DNA of 64,000 nucleotides from the NCBI RefSeq assembly GCF_044466355.1, contig NZ_JBITMQ010000013.1, positions 124,001 through 188,000 on the forward strand, read 5' to 3'. Below the pieces are notes generated by a model. The model was not told the origin of the DNA, did not search any database, and was given only the letters and a program-made list of their open reading frames with translations. Of this stretch, positions 53,465-61,823 are shown in pieces; positions within the stretch are counted from its first letter, which is position 1, and each line of letters opens with the position of its first letter. The DNA is from Actinophytocola sp044466355. GTDB lineage: Bacteria > Actinomycetota > Actinomycetes > Mycobacteriales > Pseudonocardiaceae. Both the position numbers and the translations under genes were made by a program.

Positions 53465-54700
53465 ATGACCTATCTCGACCACGCGGCCACCACGCCGATG
53501 CTGCCGGAGGCGGCAGCGGCGATGACCGCACTCCTGAGCGACGCGCGTGCCGTCCGCGGCAACGCGTCGTCGTTGCACACCTCCGGACGCCGGGCCAGGC
53601 GGCTCGTCGAGGAGGCCCGCGAGGACATCGCGGCCGCGCTGGGCGCCAGACCGTCCGAGGTGATCTTCACGGCCGGTGGCACCGAGAGCGACAACCTCGC
53701 CGTCAAGGGGATCTTCCGGTCCCGGTGCGCCGCCGACCCGGCACGCAGGCGCGTGCTGGTGTCGTCGGTCGAGCACCACGCGGTCCTGGACGCGGCGGAG
53801 TACCTGGTCGAGCACGAGGGCGCCGAGCTGACGCTGCTGGAGGTCGACGCGTTCGGCCGCGTGCACGACGACACACTGCGGGCCGCGATCGCGGAGGACC
53901 CGGCGAGCGTCGCGCTCGTCAGCGTCATGTGGGCCAACAACGAGGTCGGCACGGTCAACCCGGTCAAGGAGCTCGCGAAGACCTGCGCCGAGCAGGGCAT
54001 CCCGTTCCACACCGACGCCGTGCAGGCCGTAGGCGCCATCCCGGTCGACTTCGGCGCCTCGATGGCGTCCGCGCTCACCCTCACCGGGCACAAGCTGGGC
54101 GGCCCGTTCGGCGCCGGTGTGCTGCTGCTGGGCCGGGACGTGCAGTGCACACCCGTGCAGCACGGCGGGGGACAGGAGCGCGAGGTCCGCTCCGGCACGC
54201 TGGACGTGCCCGCGATCGTCGCGCTGGCCGCCGCCGTCCGGCACGCCGTCGACCACCGGCCCGCCGAGGCGGTGCGGCTCGCCGCGCTGCGTGACGAGCT
54301 GGTCGCGGTGGTGCGGGAGGTCGTGCCGGACGTGATCCTCAACGGCGACCCCGGTCAGTCCGACGTGGATGACGCCCCGTCCCGGCTGCCCGGCAACGCC
54401 CACTTCACGTTCCCCGGCTGCGCGGGCGACAGCCTGCTCATGCTGCTGGACGCGCGCGGCATCGAGTGCTCGACCGGCTCGGCGTGCACGGCCGGTGTCG
54501 CGCAGCCCAGCCACGTCCTGCTGGCCATGGACGTCGAGCCCGACCAGGCCCGCAGCTCGCTGCGGTTCTCGCTCGGGCACACGTCGACGCGCGCGGACGT
54601 GACCGCCCTGGCCGAGGCGCTCGGCCCCGTCGTCGAACGCGCGCGCAGCGCCGGTCTGGTGAACATGCGCCGCGCCGCTACCCGTGTGGAGATTTCGTGA
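53465..54700 (+). CDS. iscS: Cysteine desulfurase
   Basis: A 411-aa PLP enzyme that takes sulfur from cysteine for tRNA thiolation and Fe-S clusters. TYLDHAATTPMLPEA opens the protein; the cofactor lysine is in LTGHKLGGPFG and the mobile catalytic cysteine in ECSTGSACTAG. Because it is followed by mnmA with a 4-nt overlap, its first client is probably the MnmA thiolase. ATG 53465 is used, one codon after a TTG. Confidence 0.94.
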   Translation: MTYLDHAATTPMLPEAAAAMTALLSDARAVRGNASSLHTSGRRARRLVEEAREDIAAALGARPSEVIFTAGGTESDNLAVKGIFRSRCAADPARRRVLVSSVEHHAVLDAAEYLVEHEGAELTLLEVDAFGRVHDDTLRAAIAEDPASVALVSVMWANNEVGTVNPVKELAKTCAEQGIPFHTDAVQAVGAIPVDFGASMASALTLTGHKLGGPFGAGVLLLGRDVQCTPVQHGGGQEREVRSGTLDVPAIVALAAAVRHAVDHRPAEAVRLAALRDELVAVVREVVPDVILNGDPGQSDVDDAPSRLPGNAHFTFPGCAGDSLLMLLDARGIECSTGSACTAGVAQPSHVLLAMDVEPDQARSSLRFSLGHTSTRADVTALAEALGPVVERARSAGLVNMRRAATRVEIS

Positions 54701-55785
54701 GAGTTCTTGCCGCCATGTCCGGTGGCGTCGACTCCGCCGTGGCCGCGGCCCGGGCGGTCGACGCCGGGCACGACGTCACCGGCGTGCACCTCGCACTGTC
54801 CGCCAAGCCCGGCACGCTGCGCACCGGCGCCCGCGGGTGCTGCACGGTCGAGGACGCACACGACGCGCGCCGCGTCGCCGACATCCTCGGCATCCCGTTC
54901 TACGTGTGGGACTTCGCGGAGCGGTTCACCGAGGACGTGGTCGAGGACTTCGTCGCCGAGTACGCCGCGGGCCGCACCCCCAACCCGTGCCTGAAGTGCA
55001 ACGAGCGGATCAAGTTCGCCGCGCTGCTGGACAAGGCGATCGCGCTCGGCTTCGACGCGGTCGCCACCGGCCACTACGCCCGGCTGTCGCTTGTGGACGG
55101 TCAGCCGGAGCTGCGGCGCAGCGCCGACGACGGCAAGGACCAGTCGTACGTGCTGGCGTCGCTGCGCCCGGACCAGCTGCGGCACGCGATGTTCCCGCTG
55201 GGCGGCTCGGTGAAGTCGGCCGTGCGGGCCGAGGCCGCCGAGCGCGGGCTGATGGTCGCCGAGAAGCCCGACAGCCACGACATCTGCTTCATCCCGGACG
55301 GCGACACCCGCGCGTTCCTCACCAAGCACCTCGGCGAGCGGCCGGGCGCGCTGGTCGACGACGAGACCGGTGCGGTGCTCGGTGCGCACGCGGGCGTGCA
55401 CGGGTTCACCGTCGGGCAGCGGCACGGCCTCGGCCTGCGCGTCCCGGCGCCCGACGGCCGCCCCCGGTACGTGCTGTCGCTCGAACCGGTGAGCGGCAAC
55501 GTCCGGGTGGGCGCCGCCGAGAAGCTCGGGGTGCGGGAGATCGTCGGCACCGCACCGACCTGGCCGTCCGGCACCGGCATCGCCGCGGGCACGCGCTGTG
55601 TCGCGCAGGTCAGGGCGCACGGCGGCACCGCGGCCGGTGAGGCATCCATTGTGGACGGTCAGCTGGTCGTGCGGCTCGACGAGGAACTGCGGGGCGTGGC
55701 GCCAGGACAGGCCGTTGTGCTCTACCGCGAGGACTCCGGCGGTGATGTGGTGCTTGCCAGCGCAACCATCGCGGCGACCAGGTGA
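54697..55785 (+). CDS. mnmA: tRNA-specific 2-thiouridylase
   Basis: A 362-aa ATP-pyrophosphatase that puts the 2-thio group on U34 of tRNA Lys, Glu and Gln. The PP-loop AAMSGGVDSAVA, first catalytic Cys in NPCLKCNERIKF and second in HDICFIPDGD are visible, as are the tRNA-binding and central domains. GTG start overlaps the iscS stop as GTGA. The sulfur donor is made by the preceding gene. Confidence 0.95.
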   Translation: MRVLAAMSGGVDSAVAAARAVDAGHDVTGVHLALSAKPGTLRTGARGCCTVEDAHDARRVADILGIPFYVWDFAERFTEDVVEDFVAEYAAGRTPNPCLKCNERIKFAALLDKAIALGFDAVATGHYARLSLVDGQPELRRSADDGKDQSYVLASLRPDQLRHAMFPLGGSVKSAVRAEAAERGLMVAEKPDSHDICFIPDGDTRAFLTKHLGERPGALVDDETGAVLGAHAGVHGFTVGQRHGLGLRVPAPDGRPRYVLSLEPVSGNVRVGAAEKLGVREIVGTAPTWPSGTGIAAGTRCVAQVRAHGGTAAGEASIVDGQLVVRLDEELRGVAPGQAVVLYREDSGGDVVLASATIAATR

Positions 55786-55846
55786 CCTGATCGGGGAACC
55801 GAGTCGACCCATTCGGCGGATATCCGTTACGCCGAGGGGCGGACCG

Positions 55847-55881
55847 TCGACGTATGGGGTGCGTGACATCCCGTACGTCGA
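55847..55881 (+). promoter_or_regulatory. Hairpin touching the ribosome site of the S8 protease
   Basis: TCGACGTATGGG (55847-55858) pairs with CCCGTACGTCGA (55870-55881) at 11 of 12 positions across 11 nt. The ribosome site AGAGG (55881-55885) begins on the last base of the stem, 7 nt before the ATG. It could be an operator or an RNA element that limits translation. Confidence 0.55.
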
Positions 55882-55892
55882 GAGGTTGACCC

Positions 55893-57536
55893 ATGACCAG
55901 CGCGTTCCCGAACGGCGACCGTCCACGTGGCGAGACGTCCCGGCGGAACCCTCTGATCCCCGACGCGATCGCCATCCCGCCCGAGGCCCTCGCGCGGCAC
56001 CGCGCCCGTGTCCTCGACCCGGCCACCGCCGTGCGCCCGAACAGCGGGGAGCGGCCCTACTCCACGGTCTACCGCGCGGACACGATGCTCGTGCCGGCGG
56101 GCGACGTCCAGGGGCTCCTGCCGAACCCGGACGAGTCGAACGACGTCAACCGCCACCTCGCCGAGATCGGGCTTGAGCTGCGGCCCTCCCGCGAGGAGGG
56201 CTGGCAGGGCAATGTCGGCAGGCTGCCAGCCGACCTCGGCGTGCCCGTGCCGCTCGTGCGCAAGGACACCTCGAGCGCCGACCGCGCCCCGGACCCGTGG
56301 GCCGCGCTGGTGTGGCTGCGTGACCGGCTCACCGACCGGGTGAAGAGCTACTCGCTCGACCACCTCGTCATGTCGGCGTCGGTGGCGGTCGAGGGCGCGC
56401 CGGTGAGCAACGGCGGCGCCGTGGGTGGCGTGCCGGTGTCCAACGGGGGCAGCGTCGGCGGCGCCATCGCGCTCTACACGGGCAGCCGCAACCCGGTCGC
56501 CATGCTGATGCCGCAGCCGGTCCGGCCGGACGCGAAGGCGCTCGTGGGTGGCCGCCGTCCGGTCGTCGCGGTGCTCGACACCGGCATCGGCCCGCACCCG
56601 TGGTGGGGCGACCTGGAGAACCCGGGCACCGACCCGATCGTCGAGGTGTCGCAGGACTTCCAGGACCTGCTCGCCCAGCAGGAGGTCAACGACCCGAACA
56701 TGGCGGAGCCGTACCCGCTCGACACCCCGTGGGAGGAGCGGAACCTGGTCCAGCCGCTGCTCGGGCTGCTCGACTCGCACGCGGGACACGGCACGTTCGT
56801 CGCCGGGCTGGTGCACCAGCTGTGCCCGGCCGCGAAGATCCTTTCGCTGCGGGTGCTGCACAGCGACGGCTACTCCACCGAGGGCGCGCTGCTGCTCGCG
56901 CTCAACCACCTGGCCGAGCGCGTCGAGTCCGGCGACCCGGCGCTGATGGTCGACGTCGTGTCGCTGTCGCTGGGCTTCTACCCGGAGACCACCCAGCCCG
57001 CGCAGGTGGCGCAGGTTCTGAACGCCATCGACCGGCTCACCGCCAAGGGCGTGCTGGTCGTGGCCGCCGCCGGCAACGACGCCACGACCAGGCCGTTCCT
57101 GCCCGCCGCGTTCGGCAGGGGCACCGGGGACGCGGCGTCCGGGCTCGAACTGCTCAGCGCGATCGGTGCCCGCAACGCACCCGGCCTCACCACGGCCGCG
57201 TTCAGCAACTGGGGCGAGTGGATCAGCCGCTGGGCCCCCGGCAACGCGCTGGTCAGCACCGTGCCCGTGTGGGAGGGCGCGGCGGGCGCCGGCCTGACCT
57301 ATCCCGACCCGCTCGGTCTCGGCCCGTGGCTGCGCACCGCGCCCGACCCCGACGACCTGCGGTCCGGCTTCGCGGTGTGGGCGGGCACGTCGTTCGCGAC
57401 ACCGGTGGTCGCCGGTCTGCTGGCGGGCGCGCTGGCGACCGACGAGCAGTCCGCGTCCGCGACGGACGGGCCGAGCCGTGCCCAGCGCGCGCTCATCGCG
57501 ACGGACGCGGAACTGGTCCGTCGTCACTGGCAGTGA
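55893..57536 (+). CDS. Cytoplasmic S8 subtilisin-like serine protease
   Basis: A 547-aa protease with no signal peptide or TM helix. The N-terminal ~210 residues are unlike usual propeptides and contain two VSNGG repeats near 168-185. The S8 domain has the complete triad: Asp229 in AVLDTGIG, His299 in SHAGHGTFVAGL and Ser500 in AGTSFATPVV. Ser and Asp contexts are canonical, so it should be active. The next gene in the same direction, 62 bp away, encodes a TPR-CHAT caspase-like protease. The pair suggests an intracellular proteolytic switch rather than a digestive exoenzyme. Confidence 0.87.
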   Translation: MTSAFPNGDRPRGETSRRNPLIPDAIAIPPEALARHRARVLDPATAVRPNSGERPYSTVYRADTMLVPAGDVQGLLPNPDESNDVNRHLAEIGLELRPSREEGWQGNVGRLPADLGVPVPLVRKDTSSADRAPDPWAALVWLRDRLTDRVKSYSLDHLVMSASVAVEGAPVSNGGAVGGVPVSNGGSVGGAIALYTGSRNPVAMLMPQPVRPDAKALVGGRRPVVAVLDTGIGPHPWWGDLENPGTDPIVEVSQDFQDLLAQQEVNDPNMAEPYPLDTPWEERNLVQPLLGLLDSHAGHGTFVAGLVHQLCPAAKILSLRVLHSDGYSTEGALLLALNHLAERVESGDPALMVDVVSLSLGFYPETTQPAQVAQVLNAIDRLTAKGVLVVAAAGNDATTRPFLPAAFGRGTGDAASGLELLSAIGARNAPGLTTAAFSNWGEWISRWAPGNALVSTVPVWEGAAGAGLTYPDPLGLGPWLRTAPDPDDLRSGFAVWAGTSFATPVVAGLLAGALATDEQSASATDGPSRAQRALIATDAELVRRHWQ

Positions 57537-57598
57537 CGTGCGGCGGACGACGCGTCGCAACGGCCCCGCGCGGTGGCCGCGGGTCCTAGTGTTGCCCT

Positions 57599-60175
57599 AT
57601 GGCGAGTTCCCAGCCTGACGACCGGCGGGCTCGTCGCCCCGACCTGCTCGCCAAGGTTGTCGCCCTGCACCAGCGTGCCCGCGAGGCGGGGTGGGCGTAC
57701 CGGTTCGACCGGGCGGTCGCCCTGCTGCGGGACGCGCTGCGGCTGCTCGACACCGTCGGGCCCGACGCGCCCCGGGCGGCGGTGCTGCGTGTCCGCGTGC
57801 TCGTGAGCCTCGGGTACGCGCAGGCGGAGTCCGGGTCGCACGCCGGGGGACTGGCCCGGCTCGACGAGGCCGCGGCGCACCTCGCCGCGCTGCCCGCCGG
57901 CCCGGAGCGCGCCGGACTGGACGGCCTGGTGCTGTGCAACCGCGGGCTGCTCATGCACCGGGCGGGCAAGATCGTCGAGGGCGTCGACCTGTTCGACGCG
58001 GCGATCACCCGCTTGGCCGGCGACCCGGTCATGCTCGCCAGCACGTACCTCAACCGCGGGCACGCCTACATCGACCTCGCGCACGCGACCCAGGCGGCAC
58101 GGGACTTCGAGCGGTGCATCGAGGTCTGCGACGAACACGGCATCGACTGGCTCGCGGCCAAGGCACGGCACAACCTCGGCTATGTCGCGTACATGACCGG
58201 CGACCTGCCGACTGCGTTGCGGCACTTCGCGGAGGCCGAGCGCAGCTACCGGGACAGCACGCCCGGCCTGCTGCCCGCGTTGCGGCTGGACCAGGCACGG
58301 GCGCTGCTGTCCGCCGGGCTCGCCGCCGACGCCGCGACACACCTCGACGACGTGATCCCGCGGCTGCGTGCCCAGCGCGCCGGGCAGGACCTCGCGGAGG
58401 CGGAGGTGACCGCCGCCGCGGCCGCACTGCTCGACGGGCGGGTCCGGGACGCACGCCGCCTCGCCGGGTCCGCGGAGCGGCGCTTCACCCGGCGCGGCAA
58501 CGAGCGGTGGGCCGCGGTCGCCGCGCTCGCCGCGCTGCGGGTCGACACGGCGGCCGCCCTCGCCAGTGGCCGGGTACCGGCCCGGCTGCCGGTGCGTGCG
58601 GTGAAGCTGGCGGACACCCTGCGGACGCTCATGCTGGAGGACGAGACCGGCCTCGCGCTGATGCTCGCGGTCCGGCTCGAACTGCGCCGCGGCGACCCGG
58701 CCGCCGCCGACCTGCTGCTGGACCAGCTGCCGCGCCGGCGCCCGACCACGCCGCTCGACCACCGGATGCTGCTGCGGCTGTGCCGTGCCGAACTGGCGGT
58801 GGCCCGTGGCGACCGGCGGCGTGCCCTCGCGGAGGCCCGCACCGGGTTGCGGGAGCTGGGGCGGGCGCGGGACCGGATGGGTGGGCTTGAGCTGGTGTGC
58901 GGCACCGCTGTCCACGGCCAGCAGCTGGGCGAGCTGGCGGTGCGGCTGGTGCTGGCCGGGTCACGCCGCAACGCCCGGCAGCTGTTCGGGTGGCTGGAGC
59001 GCACGCGTGCGCAGGTGTACCGGTACGAGCCGCTGCCCGCCATCGACGACCCGGTCCTGGCCGAGCGGGTGTCGGAGGTGCGGTCGCTGCGCCGGACGGC
59101 CCAGCTCGCGAGGTTGGCGGGCCGGTCACCACGGCGCGAGGAGAAGCAGATCGTCGCGCTGGAGCGGGACGTGGTCCGCCACGGCTGGTACGCGACGCCG
59201 TGGGGGCGGCCGCGGCCCGTCGCGTCGCGCGCCGCCGTGCGCTCGGCCCTCGGGGACCGGGCGCTGGTCAGCTTCGCGGTGTCCGGGGACGAGCTGGTGG
59301 CGGTGGTCGTCGCGGGCGGCCGGACCCGGCTGGCCCGCCTCGGGTCCGCGGCGGAGGCGTTCGAATGGGCGACGCGGCTGCACGCCGACCTCGACACCTA
59401 CGCGCCGGACGGGTTGCCACCCCAGCTGGGCGCGGTCGTCGAGGCGTCCGCCAGGCGCGACGCCGATCTCGTCGACACGCGGTTGGTGGCGCCGCTGTCC
59501 CGGTACATCGGGGACCGGGAGCTGGTGATCGTGCCGACGGGCGCGTTGTACGCGGTGCCGTGGGGAAGCCTGCCGTCGCTGCGGGGACGGCCGGTGGTGG
59601 TGGCGCCGTCGGCGACGGCGTGGCTGACGGCGGTGTCGGCTCCGGTGCCGTCCGGGCGGGTCGTGCTGGCTCGTGGGCCGGGGCTGCGGGACGCGGTGGC
59701 GGAGCAGGGGCGCCTGACGTCGACGTACCCGGACGCGGTGCTGTCCGCGGGCACGGTCGCCGACGTGCTGTCCGCTTTGGACGGTGCGGCCGTCGCCCAT
59801 CTCGCGGCGCACGGGGAGCATGAGCCTGCCAACGCGATGTTCTCGCGGTTGGAGCTGGCCGACGGGCCGTTGTTCGCGCACGAGCTGGCTCGGTTGTCGC
59901 GACCGCCCGGGCATGTGGTGCTGGCGGCCTGCGAGTTGGCGTTGCACCACATCCGGCCCGGGGACGAGGCGTTGGGGTTCGCCGGGGGGTTGCTGGCGAG
60001 CGGGGTGCGGACGGTGGTGGCCGCGACGAGCCGGGTCGGTGACGCTTCCGCTGCCGCGATGATGGTGTCGTATCACGAGTTGGTCGCGGCCGGGGTCGCG
60101 CCCGCCGCCGCGCTCGCCTCGGTGGTCGCGGAGGATCCGTTGCGTCGGCCGTTCGTCTGCCTCGGGGCCAGCTGA
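57599..60175 (+). CDS. TPR-CHAT caspase-like protein
   Basis: An 858-aa cytoplasmic protein. Residues 1-about 480 are paired helices of tetratricopeptide type (HQRAREAGWAYRFDRAVALLRDALRLLDTV; SLGYAQAESGSHAGGLARLDEAAAHLAAL and more). About 600-858 is a CHAT domain with the catalytic dyad His738 in HLAAHGEH and Cys778 in VVLAACELA, both in the expected spacing and context. CHAT proteins are caspase/separase-fold cysteine proteases that usually act on a partner after a TPR sensor is triggered. The upstream S8 protease is the natural candidate substrate or co-effector. No gasdermin or other pore protein is seen in the window. Confidence 0.87.
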   Translation: MASSQPDDRRARRPDLLAKVVALHQRAREAGWAYRFDRAVALLRDALRLLDTVGPDAPRAAVLRVRVLVSLGYAQAESGSHAGGLARLDEAAAHLAALPAGPERAGLDGLVLCNRGLLMHRAGKIVEGVDLFDAAITRLAGDPVMLASTYLNRGHAYIDLAHATQAARDFERCIEVCDEHGIDWLAAKARHNLGYVAYMTGDLPTALRHFAEAERSYRDSTPGLLPALRLDQARALLSAGLAADAATHLDDVIPRLRAQRAGQDLAEAEVTAAAAALLDGRVRDARRLAGSAERRFTRRGNERWAAVAALAALRVDTAAALASGRVPARLPVRAVKLADTLRTLMLEDETGLALMLAVRLELRRGDPAAADLLLDQLPRRRPTTPLDHRMLLRLCRAELAVARGDRRRALAEARTGLRELGRARDRMGGLELVCGTAVHGQQLGELAVRLVLAGSRRNARQLFGWLERTRAQVYRYEPLPAIDDPVLAERVSEVRSLRRTAQLARLAGRSPRREEKQIVALERDVVRHGWYATPWGRPRPVASRAAVRSALGDRALVSFAVSGDELVAVVVAGGRTRLARLGSAAEAFEWATRLHADLDTYAPDGLPPQLGAVVEASARRDADLVDTRLVAPLSRYIGDRELVIVPTGALYAVPWGSLPSLRGRPVVVAPSATAWLTAVSAPVPSGRVVLARGPGLRDAVAEQGRLTSTYPDAVLSAGTVADVLSALDGAAVAHLAAHGEHEPANAMFSRLELADGPLFAHELARLSRPPGHVVLAACELALHHIRPGDEALGFAGGLLASGVRTVVAATSRVGDASAAAMMVSYHELVAAGVAPAAALASVVAEDPLRRPFVCLGAS

Positions 60176-60203
60176 CGCTGCGCCGGGTTGTCTATGTCGC
60201 GAG

Positions 60204-60249
60204 GGTGCCATTCGGGACGTTCAACGTCCCCAAGGTGCCCTTCGGGACA
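60204..60249. repeat. Direct repeat and hairpin after the CHAT gene
   Basis: GGTGCC(A/C)TTCGGGAC occurs at 60204 and 60234 in direct order, and GGGACGTT, C, AACGTCCC (60214-60230) forms a perfect 8-bp hairpin between them. It resembles the other GAAGG/TTC palindromes and may end the CHAT transcript. Confidence 0.55.
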
Positions 60250-60310
60250 TCGGACGAAGTTTCATCGGCATCTTTGCTGATCCCGGCGTGAGCGCCCGTT
60301 TCCTCCTACT

Positions 60311-60928
60311 ATGCTCGCGGCCATGACCGAGCTGTTGCTGGTGCTGATCCTGCTCGCCGTCGTGGCTGTCGGGGTGGTGCTCTACCTGCGCTCCCGGCAG
60401 AACCGGCCGTCGGTGGACGAGCGGCCGGGCAAGCCGGTCGACCCGCTCGCCGATCACCAGGGGGTCACCGACATTCGCACGGTTCGTGCGGGCGACATGA
60501 TCGACTACGGCGACCAGTTGTACTTCGTGCGCGGGTCGTTGCGGCTCACCGAGGGTGGGTACTCCTGGGCGGAGCACTTCCTCGACGACGCGCGCGGGTC
60601 CCGCGTGTGGGTGTCCGTCGAGGAGGATCCGGACCTGGAAGTGGTGCTGTGGCGGGAGACCGACCTGGTCACCGAGCCCGGCGGCAAGACCATGGAGGTC
60701 GGTGGCGTCACCTACCGCAAGGAGGAGGACGGCACCGCGACCTACACGTCGGAGGGCACCACGACCGTCGCGGAGCGTGGTTCCGTCGAGTACGTCGACT
60801 ACGAGGGGCCGGAGGGCAAGGCGTTGTCCTTCGAGCGTTTCGACGGCGGCAAGTGGGAGGCCGGGCTCGGCGAGTCCGTCGCGCTGCCCGCACTGCGTGT
60901 CTACCCGGCCGGTAGTGATCGCACGTGA
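60311..60928 (+). CDS. DUF4178 domain membrane protein
   Basis: A 205-aa protein with one N-terminal TM helix (ELLLVLILLAVVAVGVVLYL) and a DUF4178 domain with a WAEHFL strand (MIDYGDQLYFVRGSLRLTEGGYSWAEHFLDD). In other actinobacteria it leads the same row of DUF2617, DUF4247, DUF350 and a polyamine aminopropyltransferase. ATG 60323 may be the true start (TELLLVL). Its stop overlaps the next gene's GTG as GTGA. Function is unknown; a role in membrane lipid or polyamine homeostasis is inference from context. Confidence 0.8.
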   Translation: MLAAMTELLLVLILLAVVAVGVVLYLRSRQNRPSVDERPGKPVDPLADHQGVTDIRTVRAGDMIDYGDQLYFVRGSLRLTEGGYSWAEHFLDDARGSRVWVSVEEDPDLEVVLWRETDLVTEPGGKTMEVGGVTYRKEEDGTATYTSEGTTTVAERGSVEYVDYEGPEGKALSFERFDGGKWEAGLGESVALPALRVYPAGSDRT

Positions 60929-61410
60929 GGAAAGCCATCCACACCCGGTTCGCCGACTCGCGGGCCGCGGACCTCAGCCTTGCCTACGGGCTTCGACCGT
61001 TACCGGCCCTGGGCACCCACTCGGTGACGCTGGGTGGGGTGACCGTCGAACTGCGCGTGCTCGGTGCGTCGCACCAAGTAGTGCTCGGTGACTGGTCCGA
61101 AACCGTTGCGTGCCTTCCGGACCGGCCCGGTGCGCTGCCCGCGCGCCAGGAGCAGGTCATCGGTGACCACCGGGTCACGTTCGAGGCCCGTGTGGACCGT
61201 CCGGCCGACTTCGGTGCCGAGGTCTCGCGGGTGATCGCGGCCTGCGAGGCGGACTCGGACGCGCTCGTCGCCGAGTTTCCCGGGTCGCCGCTCGCGGTGA
61301 CCGCGTTGTCCGCGTCCACGTGCGACGGTGGCGTCGCCTGGGAGACCTGGCACGCCTACCCGCAGGCGGGCGAGCTGGTCCACACGAAGAGCGTGGTGAG
61401 CCTCCGATGA
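60925..61410 (+). CDS. DUF2617 family protein
   Basis: A 161-aa soluble protein with the family opening TRFADSRAADLSLAYGL and the central ELRVLGASHQVVLGDWSETVACLP, followed by a C-terminal half of mixed strands. No catalytic motif is evident. It overlaps both neighbours by 4 nt, showing strict operon coupling with the DUF4178 and DUF4247 genes. Confidence 0.8.
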   Translation: MRKAIHTRFADSRAADLSLAYGLRPLPALGTHSVTLGGVTVELRVLGASHQVVLGDWSETVACLPDRPGALPARQEQVIGDHRVTFEARVDRPADFGAEVSRVIAACEADSDALVAEFPGSPLAVTALSASTCDGGVAWETWHAYPQAGELVHTKSVVSLR

Positions 61411-61823
61411 CTTTCCGTACCAAGATGATCGTCGCCTGCGCGATCGGTGGTGTCGGCCTGATCGTGCTGTTGTTCGCGATCTTCGGCGGCGGCGGCATCC
61501 GGTCCTATCTGGACGACAACTTCCGCCGCCAGTCCGCCAGCGGCGACTCGATCGTCTACACGTCGACGGCCAAGCCCAAGGCGGTCTACGACCAGATCCG
61601 CGCGGCCCGCCCGCCCGCGGACACGCGGCTCGACCCGTCCGGCTACTTCCTGCGCTACTCCGACGACATCGTCGCGGTCACCGCGAGCGGCACGGGTTCC
61701 CGGATCTACGTCGACGACGAGCGCCGCGGCTACGCGCACTGGCTGCCGTACGTCGGCGGGGTGTGGGGCAGCGGCGGCCCCGGCGACAACTTCCGCGGCG
61801 GCGGACCGGGAGGCGGCAAGTGA
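61407..61823 (+). CDS. DUF4247 membrane-anchored protein
   Basis: A 138-aa protein with one N-terminal TM helix (MIVACAIGGVGLIVLLFAIFG) followed by a domain with YLDDNF and DIVAVTASGTGSRIYVDDERRGYAHW and a Gly-rich tail. The DUF4247 domain probably faces outside or the periplasm-like space. The ATG overlaps the DUF2617 stop (ATGA). Its conserved order among DUF350 and polyamine synthase genes is the only clue to its role. Confidence 0.8.
   Translation: MTFRTKMIVACAIGGVGLIVLLFAIFGGGGIRSYLDDNFRRQSASGDSIVYTSTAKPKAVYDQIRAARPPADTRLDPSGYFLRYSDDIVAVTASGTGSRIYVDDERRGYAHWLPYVGGVWGSGGPGDNFRGGGPGGGK

Noticed and set aside
55795..55828. SigE-type promoter GGAAC...CGTT before the S8 protease
   Set aside because: The spacing of 25 bp is too long for the known 16-17-bp consensus.
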